Of a stretch of DNA of 64,000 bases, positions 50,100 to 60,500 are shown in pieces (position 1 is the stretch's first letter; each line of letters opens with the position of its first letter). This DNA comes from Vibrio gallicus (GTDB taxonomy: Bacteria; Pseudomonadota; Gammaproteobacteria; Enterobacterales; Vibrionaceae): contig NZ_AP024871.1 of assembly GCF_024346875.1 (NCBI RefSeq), positions 1,550,001 to 1,614,000 of the forward strand, written 5' to 3'. The translations under genes and the position numbers were made by a program. The notes under the pieces are model-generated. The model did no database searches and was not told the DNA's origin. It worked only from the letters and a program-made list of their open reading frames with translations.

Positions 50100-51185
50100 T
50101 TAGATTTGAGGCGTATCAGTATGCACACCAAAATTTTGGCCACGGTGGCGCAGTAAATGGTCTAATAAAACGATAGCTAGCATCGCTTCTGCAATCGGCA
50201 CTGCACGAATACCAACGCAAGGATCATGACGCCCCTTGGTAATAAGCTGGGTCGCTTCACCTTGTTTATTAATCGTATTACCCGGTACGGTAATGCTAGA
50301 TGTCGGTTTCAGAGCAATATTAGCCACGATATCTTGGCCAGTTGAGATGCCGCCTAGAATGCCACCAGCATGATTTGATGCAAACCCTTGTGGTGTCAGC
50401 TCATCTCTGTGCTCACTGCCTTTTTGAGAGGCAACCTCGAAGCCATCGCCAATCTCAACCCCTTTCACCGCATTGATGCTCATCAGTGCGTGAGCAATAT
50501 CGGCATCTAAGCGATCAAAGATCGGTTCTCCCAATCCTACCGGCAAACCTTTCGCCACTACCTGAAGCTTGGCGCCAATTGAATCGCCATCTTTCTTGAG
50601 ATCACGAATCAGTTGGTCAAACTTATCGACAGCAGCCGCATCAGGTGAGAAGAATGGGTTATTTTCAATTTCATTGAAATCAACGTTTTCTATTTTTACA
50701 TCACCCATTTGGGTCAAATAAGCATGGATCTCGACACCAAATTCTTGGGCAAGATACTTCTTAGCAATTGCACCAGCTGCCACTCGCATTGCAGTTTCAC
50801 GCGCAGAAGAGCGACCACCGCCGCGATAATCACGCACACCGTATTTTTGATGGTAGGTATAATCCGCATGCCCTGGGCGGAATTTATCTTTTATCTCAGA
50901 GTAATCTTTAGAGCGTTGATCGGTATTTTCAATCAACAAACCAATAGACGTGCCGGTAGTTTTCCCCTCAAATACACCCGCAAGGATCTTAACTTCATCC
51001 GGTTCGCGACGCGCGGTAGTATATCGAGAAGTACCTGGACGACGACGGTCGAGATCTTTCTGTAGATCTGCTTCAGTAAGCTCTAACCCCGGAGGACAGC
51101 CATCTACTACACACCCAAGAGCAATGCCGTGGCTCTCACCAAAGGTAGTGACTCGAAAGTGTTGTCCTATGCTATTTCCTGCCAT
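50100..51185 (-). CDS. aroC: Chorismate synthase
   Basis: AroC converts EPSP to chorismate, the aromatic amino acid branch point, using reduced FMN. I start at [12 protein letters not shown] (ATG at 51183-51185, 361 residues) with GAGGAAG upstream; a longer frame to 51281 is unconserved. Signatures include [51 protein letters not shown] and [13 protein letters not shown]. It is the 3' gene of the prmB-aroC pair, though a hairpin lies between them. Confidence 0.97.
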   Translation of the reverse strand: MAGNSIGQHFRVTTFGESHGIALGCVVDGCPPGLELTEADLQKDLDRRRPGTSRYTTARREPDEVKILAGVFEGKTTGTSIGLLIENTDQRSKDYSEIKDKFRPGHADYTYHQKYGVRDYRGGGRSSARETAMRVAAGAIAKKYLAQEFGVEIHAYLTQMGDVKIENVDFNEIENNPFFSPDAAAVDKFDQLIRDLKKDGDSIGAKLQVVAKGLPVGLGEPIFDRLDADIAHALMSINAVKGVEIGDGFEVASQKGSEHRDELTPQGFASNHAGGILGGISTGQDIVANIALKPTSSITVPGNTINKQGEATQLITKGRHDPCVGIRAVPIAEAMLAIVLLDHLLRHRGQNFGVHTDTPQI

Positions 51186-51263
51186 GACTTCCTCGTTGTA
51201 GCTTGTTTTTATTTGCAATTCCTCAATAGTCCACATATCAACGAGACTTGTAAAGGGCACAAA

Positions 51264-51292
51264 TAAAAAAACAGCCCACAAAGGGGCTGTTT
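51264..51292 (-). terminator. Rho-independent terminator after prmB
   Basis: On the minus strand AAACAGCCCC / GGGCTGTTTTTTT forms a stem with a T-run, 20 bp past the prmB stop codon and upstream of aroC. Confidence 0.88.
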
Positions 51293-51311
51293 ATAAACCG
51301 AAGTCGCTCGA

Positions 51312-52244
51312 TTAATCTAAATACAGTGCAAATTCTTCACCGTGTTCAACACATTGTTGTCGAGTCAGCATAAATACGCCATGACCACCGTTCTCAAACT
51401 CTAGCCACGTAAACGGCACCTGAGGGTATTGGTCCATAACATGTACCATAGAGTTACCCACTTCACATATCAAGATACCATTGTCAGTAAGGTATCTTGG
51501 TGCGTTAGCAACAATGCGACGCATCAATTTTAGACCATCACTGCCCGCTGCTAGCCCCAATTCAGGCTCATGCTTAAACTCTTCAGGAAGCGAGTTCATG
51601 TCTTCTTCATCGACATAAGGCGGATTGGTTACTATGAGGTCGTATTTCTCTTCCACTAAATCGCGGAACAGATCAGAGCGAATAGGAATAACCTGTTCTT
51701 CTAGACCATGGTCTTGAATATTTTGTTCAGCCACCTCAAGTGCATCACTTGAGATATCAATCGCATCTACTTCCGCATCAGGAAAGGCGTGCGCACAAGC
51801 GATTGCAATACAACCAGAGCCAGTACACATATCCATAATACGACGTGGCTGTTCAACCAACCACGGCTGGAATTGATTATCGATCAACTCTCCAATCGGA
51901 GAACGGGGCACCAGTACGCGCTCATCAACGAAGAACTCCATACCACAGAACCAAGCCTTGTTAGTGATATAAGCCGTTGGAGTACGTAGATTAATACGCT
52001 GAATAACACGCTCCACGATGCGTAGGCGTTCACTACTGGTTAATCTTGTATTCAAGACATGAGACGGAACATCGATAGGTAAGTAGAGGGATGGTAAGAT
52101 CAGTTGAACTGCTTCATCCCACGCGTTATCGGTACCGTGGCCATAAAACAGTCCTGCAGCATTATATCGGCTAACAGTCCAACGAATCATATCCTGCAGT
52201 GTGTGAAGTTCAGACACTGCTTCTTCTACAAAAATCTTATCCAA
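51312..52244 (-). CDS. prmB: Ribosomal protein uL3 glutamine methyltransferase PrmB
   Basis: PrmB methylates a glutamine of ribosomal protein L3. I start at a TTG (52242-52244): it gives [10 protein letters not shown], identical in layout to the E. coli N-terminus, gives 310 residues as in E. coli, and has GGAGA six bases upstream. The earlier TTG at 52256 lies on top of that ribosome-binding site. The AdoMet motif is [13 protein letters not shown] (138-150) and the substrate glutamine motif is NPPY (207-210). It is divergent from smrB. Confidence 0.95.
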   Translation of the reverse strand: MDKIFVEEAVSELHTLQDMIRWTVSRYNAAGLFYGHGTDNAWDEAVQLILPSLYLPIDVPSHVLNTRLTSSERLRIVERVIQRINLRTPTAYITNKAWFCGMEFFVDERVLVPRSPIGELIDNQFQPWLVEQPRRIMDMCTGSGCIAIACAHAFPDAEVDAIDISSDALEVAEQNIQDHGLEEQVIPIRSDLFRDLVEEKYDLIVTNPPYVDEEDMNSLPEEFKHEPELGLAAGSDGLKLMRRIVANAPRYLTDNGILICEVGNSMVHVMDQYPQVPFTWLEFENGGHGVFMLTRQQCVEHGEEFALYLD

Positions 52245-52303
52245 AATTTTCTCCAAAAAGCGCTACAATACTGCCCAATCACAGTTTGATCGGTTAGTGA
52301 CCC

Positions 52304-52825
52304 ATGAGCAACACAGAAGATGATGACTTTGCATTGTTCCAAGAAGCAGTACAGGGCATTAAAAAGTTACATCAGGATACCATAATCCAGAAACCAAAAA
52401 GAGAAACAAAACAAAAACAGCAACAAAGATTTGATCGTGAAGCAAAAGATAGCGAGTTTTTCTTTTCCGATGAGTTTGTTCCACGCCTAAGCGAAGATGG
52501 CCCAACTCGATATGCGCGTGATGATGTCTCTAAATATGAGGTTAAACGCCTGCGCCGCGGCGTATACGTACCGGACGTTTATCTTGATATGCATGGCATG
52601 ACACAAAATGAAGCCAAACAAGAGTTAGGGGCAATGATAGCCCACTGCGTCAAAGAAAATGTGCACTGTGCTAGCGTCATGCACGGTATTGGCAAACATA
52701 TCTTGAAACAAAAAGTCCCATTATGGCTGGCACAACATCCGGATGTCATGGCCTACCACCAAGCCCCTTTAGAGTTTGGCGGTGCTGGCGCTTTACTTGT
52801 GTTGATCTCTATTCCTGAAAAGTAA
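52304..52825 (+). CDS. smrB: SmrB ribosome-collision endonuclease
   Basis: SmrB cleaves mRNA between collided ribosomes to start rescue. The 173-residue protein has a charged N-terminal extension that binds the ribosome and a C-terminal Smr domain with the conserved LDMHGMTQNEAK (near residue 98) and MHGIGKHILK motifs. Length is near that of E. coli SmrB (183). The divergent prmB-smrB pair is conserved. Confidence 0.94.
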   Translation: MSNTEDDDFALFQEAVQGIKKLHQDTIIQKPKRETKQKQQQRFDREAKDSEFFFSDEFVPRLSEDGPTRYARDDVSKYEVKRLRRGVYVPDVYLDMHGMTQNEAKQELGAMIAHCVKENVHCASVMHGIGKHILKQKVPLWLAQHPDVMAYHQAPLEFGGAGALLVLISIPEK

Positions 52826-52887
52826 TGATCTTTTGTAGACTGTCCCACGTAACCATTGAGGCATAATGCATTTACGAGGGACAGGTT

Positions 52888-53400
52888 ATGATTATCGATA
52901 CATTAAAAAAGAACATCCGACTACAATTCTTGGGGCTATTAAGCCTTGCCATATTTAGCTTTTCAGCTAACGCGGGTCATCATGGTATGAAGAAAGACAT
53001 TGTTGACATCGCGGCAGGTAATCCAGATTTTTCAACCCTAGTCACAGCCATTAAAGCTGCGGGATTGGTAGACACATTAAAAAGCGACGGTCCATTTACG
53101 GTATTTGCACCTACCAACGAAGCATTTGCCAAGCTACCCAAAGGCACCCTTGACAAACTGCTGATGCCAAAAAATAAAGATAAATTGGTCGCCGTGCTAA
53201 CCCATCACGTGGTGGCGAGTAAGGTAATGGCAAAAGATGTGGTGAAACTTGACTCCGCAAAAACCGTGCATGGGGACATGGTGATGATTAAAACTAGCGG
53301 CGGTACGGTAATGATAGACAACGCCACAGTAACTAGCACCGACATCAAGGCTTCTAACGGGGTAATCCACGTTATCGATACAGTGCTTATTCCGAAGTAA
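52888..53400 (+). CDS. Exported fasciclin-domain protein
   Basis: This 170-residue protein has a signal peptide (about residues 1-29, ending FSANA) and a single FAS1 domain (about 36-168). The two FAS1 motifs are seen: H1 [15 protein letters not shown] and H2 [14 protein letters not shown]. Bacterial FAS1 proteins are often adhesive or surface-associated; the function here is unknown. It stands alone 62 bp after smrB with a ribosome-binding site GGGACAGG. Confidence 0.9.
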   Translation: MIIDTLKKNIRLQFLGLLSLAIFSFSANAGHHGMKKDIVDIAAGNPDFSTLVTAIKAAGLVDTLKSDGPFTVFAPTNEAFAKLPKGTLDKLLMPKNKDKLVAVLTHHVVASKVMAKDVVKLDSAKTVHGDMVMIKTSGGTVMIDNATVTSTDIKASNGVIHVIDTVLIPK

Positions 53401-53451
53401 ATCAGCTCTAGGCCCTAGCGGCCTAGAACCCAGAACACAAACTTTTTACAC

Positions 53452-53916
53452 CTATGGCGCGATATGCCACTCAATCTGCCCAGATTGCTTAGACAAATCA
53501 AAATCTATTGCCGCAAAACCTGAGGTAGGAAACATAGGCGCAGACATATTATCGACAAACTCTGCGGTTAAGTAGCCTACCAAAGGCAGGTGCGAGACAA
53601 TCAATACTGAGTCTAGATTTCGAGTTTCCGCTAAAGCGCAAACATATTGATACACATCATCTGATTGCCCGTACGGGGTAATATCTTCTGAGGTTTCAAC
53701 GCTTTGTGCGTTAAAGTTATCCGCAATACACTGCCAAGTCTGCTGAGCGCGAATATATGGGCTAACTAAAACCAAATCAAAGTGTTTAATCCCATGCTCT
53801 GCAACAGCTTGGGCAACTTGTATAGACTGGGTCTCTCCTCGCGCAGTTAAGGTACGCTCAGCATCGGACGCCGCAAATGTACCTGCCTCTCCATGACGCA
53901 TAATAAATACTTTCAT
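53452..53916 (-). CDS. sixA: Phosphohistidine phosphatase SixA
   Basis: SixA removes phosphate from histidine in phosphotransfer proteins such as ArcB or PtsN-pathway HPr-like partners. The histidine-phosphatase signature is FIMRHGEAG (R7-H8-G9) and the second histidine is in IVSHLPLVG. I start at MKVFIMRHG (ATG at 53914-53916, 154 residues); an ATG three codons earlier is possible. The substrate is inferred from family knowledge. Confidence 0.92.
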   Translation of the reverse strand: MKVFIMRHGEAGTFAASDAERTLTARGETQSIQVAQAVAEHGIKHFDLVLVSPYIRAQQTWQCIADNFNAQSVETSEDITPYGQSDDVYQYVCALAETRNLDSVLIVSHLPLVGYLTAEFVDNMSAPMFPTSGFAAIDFDLSKQSGQIEWHIAP

Positions 53917-54144
53917 TGAATCCATTTCTCTTTAATACATAAGGAACTGTTGCCCTATTACAGCGAAACTGACTATTACGGGACAATCAAACATACGTTT
54001 ATGAATCAAAAGCCTACACCATTTAGCCAATAAACACCCTGATAAAGGAAACATTTTCTAAAAATATTCCATTTCTATTTGCGTCATACTCAAGCTTCGT
54101 CATACTTGATAACTACAAGTGTTCCAATAACTTAGGTGATCAGT

Positions 54145-56922
54145 GTGCACACCAGTCCCAATGACAACAATCTCTATCGTTCTGTGACATTAGATAACCA
54201 ATTACAGGTCATCTTAGTTCAAGACCCACAAGCCACCCGCAGCGCGGCTTCACTTGCGGTAAGAGTGGGCCACTTCGACGACCCTAGTGACCGAGAAGGG
54301 CTGGCACATTTTTTAGAACATATGCTGTTCTTGGGTACCTCGAAATACCCGAATACCAGCGACTTCCAAACATTTATTAGCCAACATGGCGGCAGCAATA
54401 ATGCGTGGACTGGCACTGAGCATACCAATTACTTTTTTGAGGTTGCGCCTCAATATTTTGAGCCTGCACTGGACAGGTTTAGCCAGTTTTTTATTGCACC
54501 ATTATTTAACGAAGAAGCATTGGATAAAGAGCGTCAAGCGGTAAACTCTGAATATCAGATGAAGCTCAATGACGACGCGCGACGTTTCTATCAAGTACAG
54601 AAAGAAACCGTTAATCCTGAGCACCCTTTCTCCAAATTCTCCGTCGGCAATGAGCAAACCCTTGCCGATAGAGAATCGGGTTCTATTCGTGATGAAATCA
54701 TTGCCTTTCACAGTACCCACTATTCCGCGGATCTAATGTCCTTAGTACTGGTCGGCCCTCAAGCTTTAGACCAACAACAGCAGTATGCTGAGCAACTGTT
54801 TGCTGATATTCCAAATAAGGCATTACAAGATAAATCTGTCGACATTGAACTGCTGAGTGATAAACAGCAACAACAATGGATAGAGTTAGAGCCGGAAAAA
54901 GAGGTTCGAAAACTGAGCCTATCGTTCTCTTTTCCTAACACTCAAGCCTTCTATAAAACCAAGCCGCTCTCGTATTTGGCACACCTCATTGGCTATGAAG
55001 GCCCGGGTAGCTTAACCCTGTATCTAAAGAATCGTAACTGGATCACCTCACTTGCCGCAGGCGGTGGGGTAAGTGGTAGCAATTTCCGTGAATTTAGTAT
55101 CGGTTGCTTGCTAACTGCTGACGGTTTAGAGCATACCGAAGAGATAGTTGAAGCGATATTTTCCTATATCAAACTGGTTCAACAACAAGGTATCGAGCAG
55201 TGGCGCTATCAAGAAAAAGGCGCAGTATTGGAATCGGCGTTCCGCTTTCAAGAATCGATAAAACCGATGGATCTTGCCAGTTACCTGTCTATTAATTTAC
55301 AAAATTTTCCTGCGCACGATGTCATCTATGGTGATTATCAGATGAGTGATTTTGACGTTGAGCTTATTAATCAGTTCGCATCAAAGCTCGATGTGAGTAA
55401 CCTACGTGTGTGGATAACGGCCAAGGGGCGACACTATGATCGCACTGCAAAATGGTACTATACCCCCTACTCCACTAAGGCATTTACCGATACCCAAATA
55501 GCGCGCTGGGACAACCCTCAATCCATAGATGAATTCCAATTACCGCCGCGTAATCCTTTTATTAGCTATGACTTAGACCCTAAGCCATTAACTGCAGAAC
55601 AACCGCTACCCGAACTCATAGAACAACTGCCAGGTTTTAGATTGTGGCACCTACAAGAGCCGGTATTTCGCGTGCCGAAAGGCTCACTTTATATTGCTAT
55701 CGACAGCCCTTGTTCAGTTACTGATGCTAAGAGCATTGTCACTCTGCGCCTATGTGTAGAGCTATTCATGGAAACCATGTCCAGGCTGTCATACCAAGCT
55801 GAAATTGCAGGTATGAGCTACAACATGTATGCGCACCAAGGCGGTATTACCCTGACCTTAAACGGATTTAGTGATAAACAGCCGCAATTATTACGCATGA
55901 TATTAGAGAAATTTGCCGACCGCCATTTCGATGCCGAACGTTTTGAGATAATCAAAGCGCAGATGCTACGCAAGCTAGGTAATGCCAGCAAAGACCGCCC
56001 CCTATCGCAACTTTTTAATCAGATGTCAGGGCTATTGCAGCCAAATAACCCTCCAGCGCCAGAGCTACTTGAAGCCTTACAGCAGGTTACCATCGATGAG
56101 CTACCTGCCTTTGTGAAGCAATTTTTAAGTAAACTGTATGTAGAGATGTTTGTGTACGGTGATTGGACGCGAACGGCGGCAAAAAACGTAGCAAATGAGC
56201 TAAAAGACGCTTTAAGGGTTGAGAACCAGCAATATAAAGAGTCACTGCGCCCGCTGATCATGCTCGGTGATAGCGGTACCTTCCAAAAAGCGATAGATTG
56301 TAAGCAGAGCGATTCAGCTGTCGCTATCTACTATCAAGGCATAGATTCAGAGCCTAGCTCTATCGCGACCTTTACCTTAGCCAATCACTTAATGTCATCG
56401 GCATTTTTTAATCAAATTCGCACCAAGCAACAACTCGGCTATATGGTTGGAACCGGCAATATGCCCCTCAATCGCTATCCAGGGATCGTGCTATATGTAC
56501 AATCTCCAGTTGCACCACCGAGTGTATTAACCCAAGCCATAGATGAATTCTTGAATGCTTTCTATATGGTGCTACTCGAGCTGACTGAAGCCCAGTGGCA
56601 GAGCAGCAAGCAAGGTCTGATTAATCAAATTGACGCCCCTGATACCAATATGCGCGCCAAAGGCCAGCGACTTTGGGTGTCTATTGGCAATAAAGACCTC
56701 GATTTTAATAACAAGTCACAGGTAGTCAGCGAATTGCAGCAGCTTACCCGTGCCGATATGATCCGTTTCGTGGTAGAAAAATTAAAACCTCGCACCGCTA
56801 ACCGCCTCATAATGCACACCCAAGGAGAAGCCCACCAGCAAGCGCCACATCTCAATCTAGGACAAGAAATTGGATCTATACGAGAATTTCAACTTCGCCC
56901 CAAAGACATTGAGCTAGGTTAG
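54145..56922 (+). CDS. Insulinase-family (M16) zinc protease
   Basis: This 925-residue protease is related to pitrilysin/insulysin. It has the inverted zinc motif HFLEH (H55, E58, H59) with the downstream glutamate in the NEEALDKERQAVNSEYQMK segment, and the four-domain clamshell length. There is no signal peptide, so it is probably cytoplasmic, unlike E. coli periplasmic pitrilysin. I prefer the GTG at 54145 (MHTSPND), which has TTAGG upstream; a GTG at 54136 is the other option. It probably degrades small peptides. Confidence 0.9.
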   Translation: MHTSPNDNNLYRSVTLDNQLQVILVQDPQATRSAASLAVRVGHFDDPSDREGLAHFLEHMLFLGTSKYPNTSDFQTFISQHGGSNNAWTGTEHTNYFFEVAPQYFEPALDRFSQFFIAPLFNEEALDKERQAVNSEYQMKLNDDARRFYQVQKETVNPEHPFSKFSVGNEQTLADRESGSIRDEIIAFHSTHYSADLMSLVLVGPQALDQQQQYAEQLFADIPNKALQDKSVDIELLSDKQQQQWIELEPEKEVRKLSLSFSFPNTQAFYKTKPLSYLAHLIGYEGPGSLTLYLKNRNWITSLAAGGGVSGSNFREFSIGCLLTADGLEHTEEIVEAIFSYIKLVQQQGIEQWRYQEKGAVLESAFRFQESIKPMDLASYLSINLQNFPAHDVIYGDYQMSDFDVELINQFASKLDVSNLRVWITAKGRHYDRTAKWYYTPYSTKAFTDTQIARWDNPQSIDEFQLPPRNPFISYDLDPKPLTAEQPLPELIEQLPGFRLWHLQEPVFRVPKGSLYIAIDSPCSVTDAKSIVTLRLCVELFMETMSRLSYQAEIAGMSYNMYAHQGGITLTLNGFSDKQPQLLRMILEKFADRHFDAERFEIIKAQMLRKLGNASKDRPLSQLFNQMSGLLQPNNPPAPELLEALQQVTIDELPAFVKQFLSKLYVEMFVYGDWTRTAAKNVANELKDALRVENQQYKESLRPLIMLGDSGTFQKAIDCKQSDSAVAIYYQGIDSEPSSIATFTLANHLMSSAFFNQIRTKQQLGYMVGTGNMPLNRYPGIVLYVQSPVAPPSVLTQAIDEFLNAFYMVLLELTEAQWQSSKQGLINQIDAPDTNMRAKGQRLWVSIGNKDLDFNNKSQVVSELQQLTRADMIRFVVEKLKPRTANRLIMHTQGEAHQQAPHLNLGQEIGSIREFQLRPKDIELG

Positions 56923-56985
56923 CTTTACTCAATTATGTCGTATCTGTTACATTCTGCCCAAAAGTAGTACAGCTAGTTGGGAATC

Positions 56986-58140
56986 ATGGATCAGAAGCAG
57001 AGCGACATCGTTGAATTTGGTGATACGTTACATCGAAGTGGTTGCCCTCCATATAAGGTTGAGAGATATACCCAACTCTATGCTCAACAAAGACAGACTG
57101 AGGTAATGGTTCAAGCGCTACCTACCTCAGTCAACTATCAATTTCCTAAAGATAACAACAAGGTAGTTATGCGGCGTATGGCACCAGCGTCGATAAACCT
57201 TAGCCTATTATCACAAACCATTGAGCGCCTACACAGTTGTAATACCAAGTCGGATAATGCACCGTTTCGTTATTCAAAATGGATTATGGCACTTGCTAAT
57301 ATGTCTATCCCTCCGGCTTACTTGATGCTGGTCGGAAGTACAATGGAAGCGGTTGGGTGCGCTGCTATCCTTGGCTTTTTAGTATGGTTATGCCAATTAA
57401 TGCTCGCAGGTAGACGCTCGATCGCGGTTGAGTTTGTGTCTGCCCTTTTAGTGGGTATCGGTGTGGCGTGGCTGAGCAGTACTGGATTGCCGATTCCGGT
57501 ATACACGTTATGTATCGCCGCCGTGATTCTATTCGTCCCCGGACTCTCCATTGCCAATGCCCTTGAATGCCTTGCATTCAATGACTTAGTCTCTGGCAGT
57601 AGTTTATTGGGCTACAGCGCACTGACCCTACTACAACTGTTTATTGGTATCTTTATCGGCATCCATATTGGGGAAAACCTATGGCTTGCCACAGATTCAA
57701 TCACCTACGTTAATGACATCCCTCTTTGGATGCATATCACCGCTGTTCCATTAATATCTATCGCAATTGGCGTCATTTTCAACGCAAAACCCCGAGACAT
57801 GCTGCTAGGTTTACCGGTCGCAATTTTAGGTATGTGGGGGCCATTGTATCTCGATTTTGGAAGTGGTTGGATTGTAGGGACTTGGGTAACCACGATGTTG
57901 ATTACCTTCTATGGGACTTGGGTTGCAAAGCTGATGCGCCTAACCGGTTCCATCTATATCTTACAAGGTATTATCATCCTAGTACCCGGCAGTCGTGTAC
58001 TGGTCAGTGCCAGCCAAACCGTATTTGAGCAATCCATCTTGCCTATCCCTAGCATTGGATTATCTGCACTATTTATGTTCTCCGCCATAGTTGCAGGCCA
58101 GGTTACCGCATACTCGCTGTACCCACCTAAAGATGAATAG
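56986..58140 (+). CDS. ThrE-type threonine/serine exporter
   Basis: This 384-residue protein fuses the two ThrE halves that are separate genes (yjjP, yjjB) in enterics. The N-terminal cytoplasmic part has LHRSGCPPYKVERY, the proposed hydrolase-like motif, followed by about ten transmembrane helices in two five-helix units (from about residue 105). It probably exports small amino acids or, as in YjjPB, succinate. The ATG at 56986 is preferred; a TTG at 56977 is possible. The repeat-rich gap starts right after its stop codon. Confidence 0.87.
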   Translation: MDQKQSDIVEFGDTLHRSGCPPYKVERYTQLYAQQRQTEVMVQALPTSVNYQFPKDNNKVVMRRMAPASINLSLLSQTIERLHSCNTKSDNAPFRYSKWIMALANMSIPPAYLMLVGSTMEAVGCAAILGFLVWLCQLMLAGRRSIAVEFVSALLVGIGVAWLSSTGLPIPVYTLCIAAVILFVPGLSIANALECLAFNDLVSGSSLLGYSALTLLQLFIGIFIGIHIGENLWLATDSITYVNDIPLWMHITAVPLISIAIGVIFNAKPRDMLLGLPVAILGMWGPLYLDFGSGWIVGTWVTTMLITFYGTWVAKLMRLTGSIYILQGIIILVPGSRVLVSASQTVFEQSILPIPSIGLSALFMFSAIVAGQVTAYSLYPPKDE

Positions 58141-58340
58141 GAGGAGCGGTTCTGTGGTCCTGCGGTTCTGTGGGTGGCATCATCGCAACACCGCAACATC
58201 GATACTGCACCGCCTATAATTGAACCCCAGAGATCACGGATGCCGGCTTAAAACACCACCGGCAAGACGGGGAGGAGCGGTTCTATGGTGCTGTGGTTCT
58301 GTGGTTCTGTGGTTCTGTGGTTCTGTGGGTAGCATCATCG
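58141..58340. repeat. Imperfect direct repeat with an 8-bp tandem array
   Basis: Two related blocks (58141-58187 and 58272-58340) share GAGGAGCGGTTCT...TGTGGGTRGCATCATCG. The second contains four exact tandem copies of TGTGGTTC (58292-58323) plus a partial fifth, the first only about two degenerate copies. After it, ACACCGGT is repeated twice. A six-base stem TGCCGG/CCGGCA lies at 58241-58264. It lies between thrE and the convergent fadJ. Confidence 0.85.
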
Positions 58341-58391
58341 ATACACCGGTACACCGGTACACCACAACCTAGCCCCCAGAACCCCATCCCC

Positions 58392-60500
58392 TTAATAAAA
58401 CCGTCGTTTCTCTTTCGCCCTATCAACCATTGCCTGGCACGGTTTAAAGCGTTCGCCGTATTTCAGCTCAAACTCAGCCATTTTTTCAATCAGATTGTCT
58501 AAGCCATAGTGGTCCATAAAGCGGAATGGTCCGCCGGTAAATGGAGGGAAACCGATACCAAAGATAGCACCAATATCACCATCTCTAGGGCTGGCGATAA
58601 TACCTTCATCTAGGCAACGTACAGCCTCGTTAAGTAAAGGAATCACACAGCGTAACGCAATATCATTTTCGTCAATAGATTTAGAAGGGGTTAACTTAAG
58701 TAGATTGTAGACGGCTTTATCAACCTTCTTATCTTTGCCTTTATAGGTATAAAAGCCTTTCCCTACCTTACGCCCTTTGCGACCATCATTTAGCAGGATA
58801 TCGAACAGGTCCGGCCCTTGAAATCTATCTCCGAGTTCCTTAACCAAAATTGGCATTATTTTGGCGCCAATATCTACCCCTACCTCATCTAATAAAGTAA
58901 TCGGTCCAACAGGGAAGCCAAAGTTAAGCAATGCGTTATCGATATGCTCGATCTCTTGCTCTGCCATCAACACCTGCGCTGCTTCATTCATATAAGGCGC
59001 TAAAATGCGATTCACATAAAATCCTGCACTGTCTTTTACCACGATAGGCGTTTTACCCTGCTTACGCGCAAGCGCGACCACAGTTGCAACCGTTTCATCG
59101 GAGGTCGTGGCATGCGGGATAACCTCAACCAATGGCATTTTTTCTGCTGGGCTAAAATAGTGTAAACCCACAACATTTTGTGGCTTCTTCGCTCCCTCAG
59201 CTATCTGATAAATAGGCAGCGATGAGGTATTTGAAGCAAATATAATGTCTTTATCAGACAGCGCCTCAACGTCTTTAACCATAGATTGCTTAAGCTCGAG
59301 ATCCTCAAACACCGCTTCGATAACCACTTGGGTTTTCTCAAAGCCTAGATAATCCGTTCCACCACGGAGTTGCCCCATTTTAGATTGAAGCTGCGCCTTA
59401 GAGAGAATGCGACGTTTAAGCTGCTTCCCAAATAGCTTGTAGTTATAAGAAAGCGCATTAAGCACGCCATCTTCACCGACATCTTTCAACTTAACCGGCA
59501 ATTTTGCCTTGGCTAAAGACACGTGCGCGATGCCAGCCCCCATCAATCCGCCGCCAAGCACACCAACTTGGCTTACAGCCTTAGGTTTTGCATCGCCAAA
59601 GTGCTCTTTTTTCATCTCAGTCGTGGCGAAAAATAACGAGCGTAGCGCTTTAGATTCAGGAGTCATTACCAGCTCACCAAATTGTTGAGCTTCTTTTTCA
59701 AACCCTTTGACCATCCCTTTTTCAAGACCAAATTGCATGACCTCTAAAATCTTGTCGGCTGCTGGATAATTGCCTCGGGTTTTGGCTCGAGTCTTTTTGG
59801 CAGCTTGATCAAAAATCACCTTGCGGCTAACGGAAATATTGGTGATTAACTTTTCTTTTGAAGACGCTTTACGCTTACGCTTTGATCTAACCGCAAACTG
59901 CTTGGCTGCCTCAAACAATATCGAATCTGGTACCGCAGCATCAACTAAGCCTAATTTTTTGGCTTTCTTAGCTCGAACTTGTTTTCCGGTCAGGATCAGA
60001 TCAAGAGAAGACATCAAGCCAATTAGACGCGGCAAGCGCTGCGTGCCACCTGAGCCAGGTAGTAGGCCCAATTGCACCTCAGGTAATCCTAAACGCGTAA
60101 TGTCATCGTCAGTACAAACTCGGTAATCACAGGCTAAAGCAAGCTCTAATCCACCACCTAGGCATGGCCCATGAATTGCAGCGACCACCGCAAACGGTAG
60201 CTTTGATAGCTCGGAAAATATCTGCTGACCGGTAGCAGCCAACGCGGTAGCTTCATCTGCACTAGTGCAAGCATCTAGCATCTTAACATCCGCACCTGCC
60301 ACAAAATTATCGGGCTTAAGTGAGTGTATGATAAGGCCCTTAATATCAGCAGATTTGTCATTTAATTGTGCAAGAATATCCTTCATTTCGTCTGCAAATG
60401 CCGCTTGCAGGGTATTCATCTTCTCGCCTTGAACATCAATCGAAAGCCACGCTAGTTGCTCACTATCTATATTCAAATTAAAGGTATTTTGTTCACTCAT
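58392..60500 (-). CDS. fadJ: Fatty acid oxidation complex subunit alpha FadJ
   Basis: FadJ carries enoyl-CoA hydratase and 3-hydroxyacyl-CoA dehydrogenase activities. The ATG (60498-60500) shares a base with the fadI stop (TAATG) and has a perfect GGAGGT upstream, so translation is coupled. The 702-residue protein has a crotonase domain (residues 1-190; [17 protein letters not shown]), an NAD-binding domain ([15 protein letters not shown] near 312) and C-terminal 3HCDH repeats. Length is close to E. coli FadJ (714), shorter and distinct from FadB-type. Confidence 0.96.
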   Translation of the reverse strand: MSEQNTFNLNIDSEQLAWLSIDVQGEKMNTLQAAFADEMKDILAQLNDKSADIKGLIIHSLKPDNFVAGADVKMLDACTSADEATALAATGQQIFSELSKLPFAVVAAIHGPCLGGGLELALACDYRVCTDDDITRLGLPEVQLGLLPGSGGTQRLPRLIGLMSSLDLILTGKQVRAKKAKKLGLVDAAVPDSILFEAAKQFAVRSKRKRKASSKEKLITNISVSRKVIFDQAAKKTRAKTRGNYPAADKILEVMQFGLEKGMVKGFEKEAQQFGELVMTPESKALRSLFFATTEMKKEHFGDAKPKAVSQVGVLGGGLMGAGIAHVSLAKAKLPVKLKDVGEDGVLNALSYNYKLFGKQLKRRILSKAQLQSKMGQLRGGTDYLGFEKTQVVIEAVFEDLELKQSMVKDVEALSDKDIIFASNTSSLPIYQIAEGAKKPQNVVGLHYFSPAEKMPLVEVIPHATTSDETVATVVALARKQGKTPIVVKDSAGFYVNRILAPYMNEAAQVLMAEQEIEHIDNALLNFGFPVGPITLLDEVGVDIGAKIMPILVKELGDRFQGPDLFDILLNDGRKGRKVGKGFYTYKGKDKKVDKAVYNLLKLTPSKSIDENDIALRCVIPLLNEAVRCLDEGIIASPRDGDIGAIFGIGFPPFTGGPFRFMDHYGLDNLIEKMAEFELKYGERFKPCQAMVDRAKEKRRFY

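Noticed and set aside
45195..50100. Target-site duplication outside the inverted repeats
   Set aside because: The bases just outside the repeats (ending GATAT on the left, beginning AAACTGCC on the right) share no direct repeat, with or without the A/T tract counted as part of the ends.
58293..58502. ORF of 69 codons starting in the 8-bp tandem repeat
   Set aside because: It encodes only repeat-derived residues and then runs antisense into fadJ.
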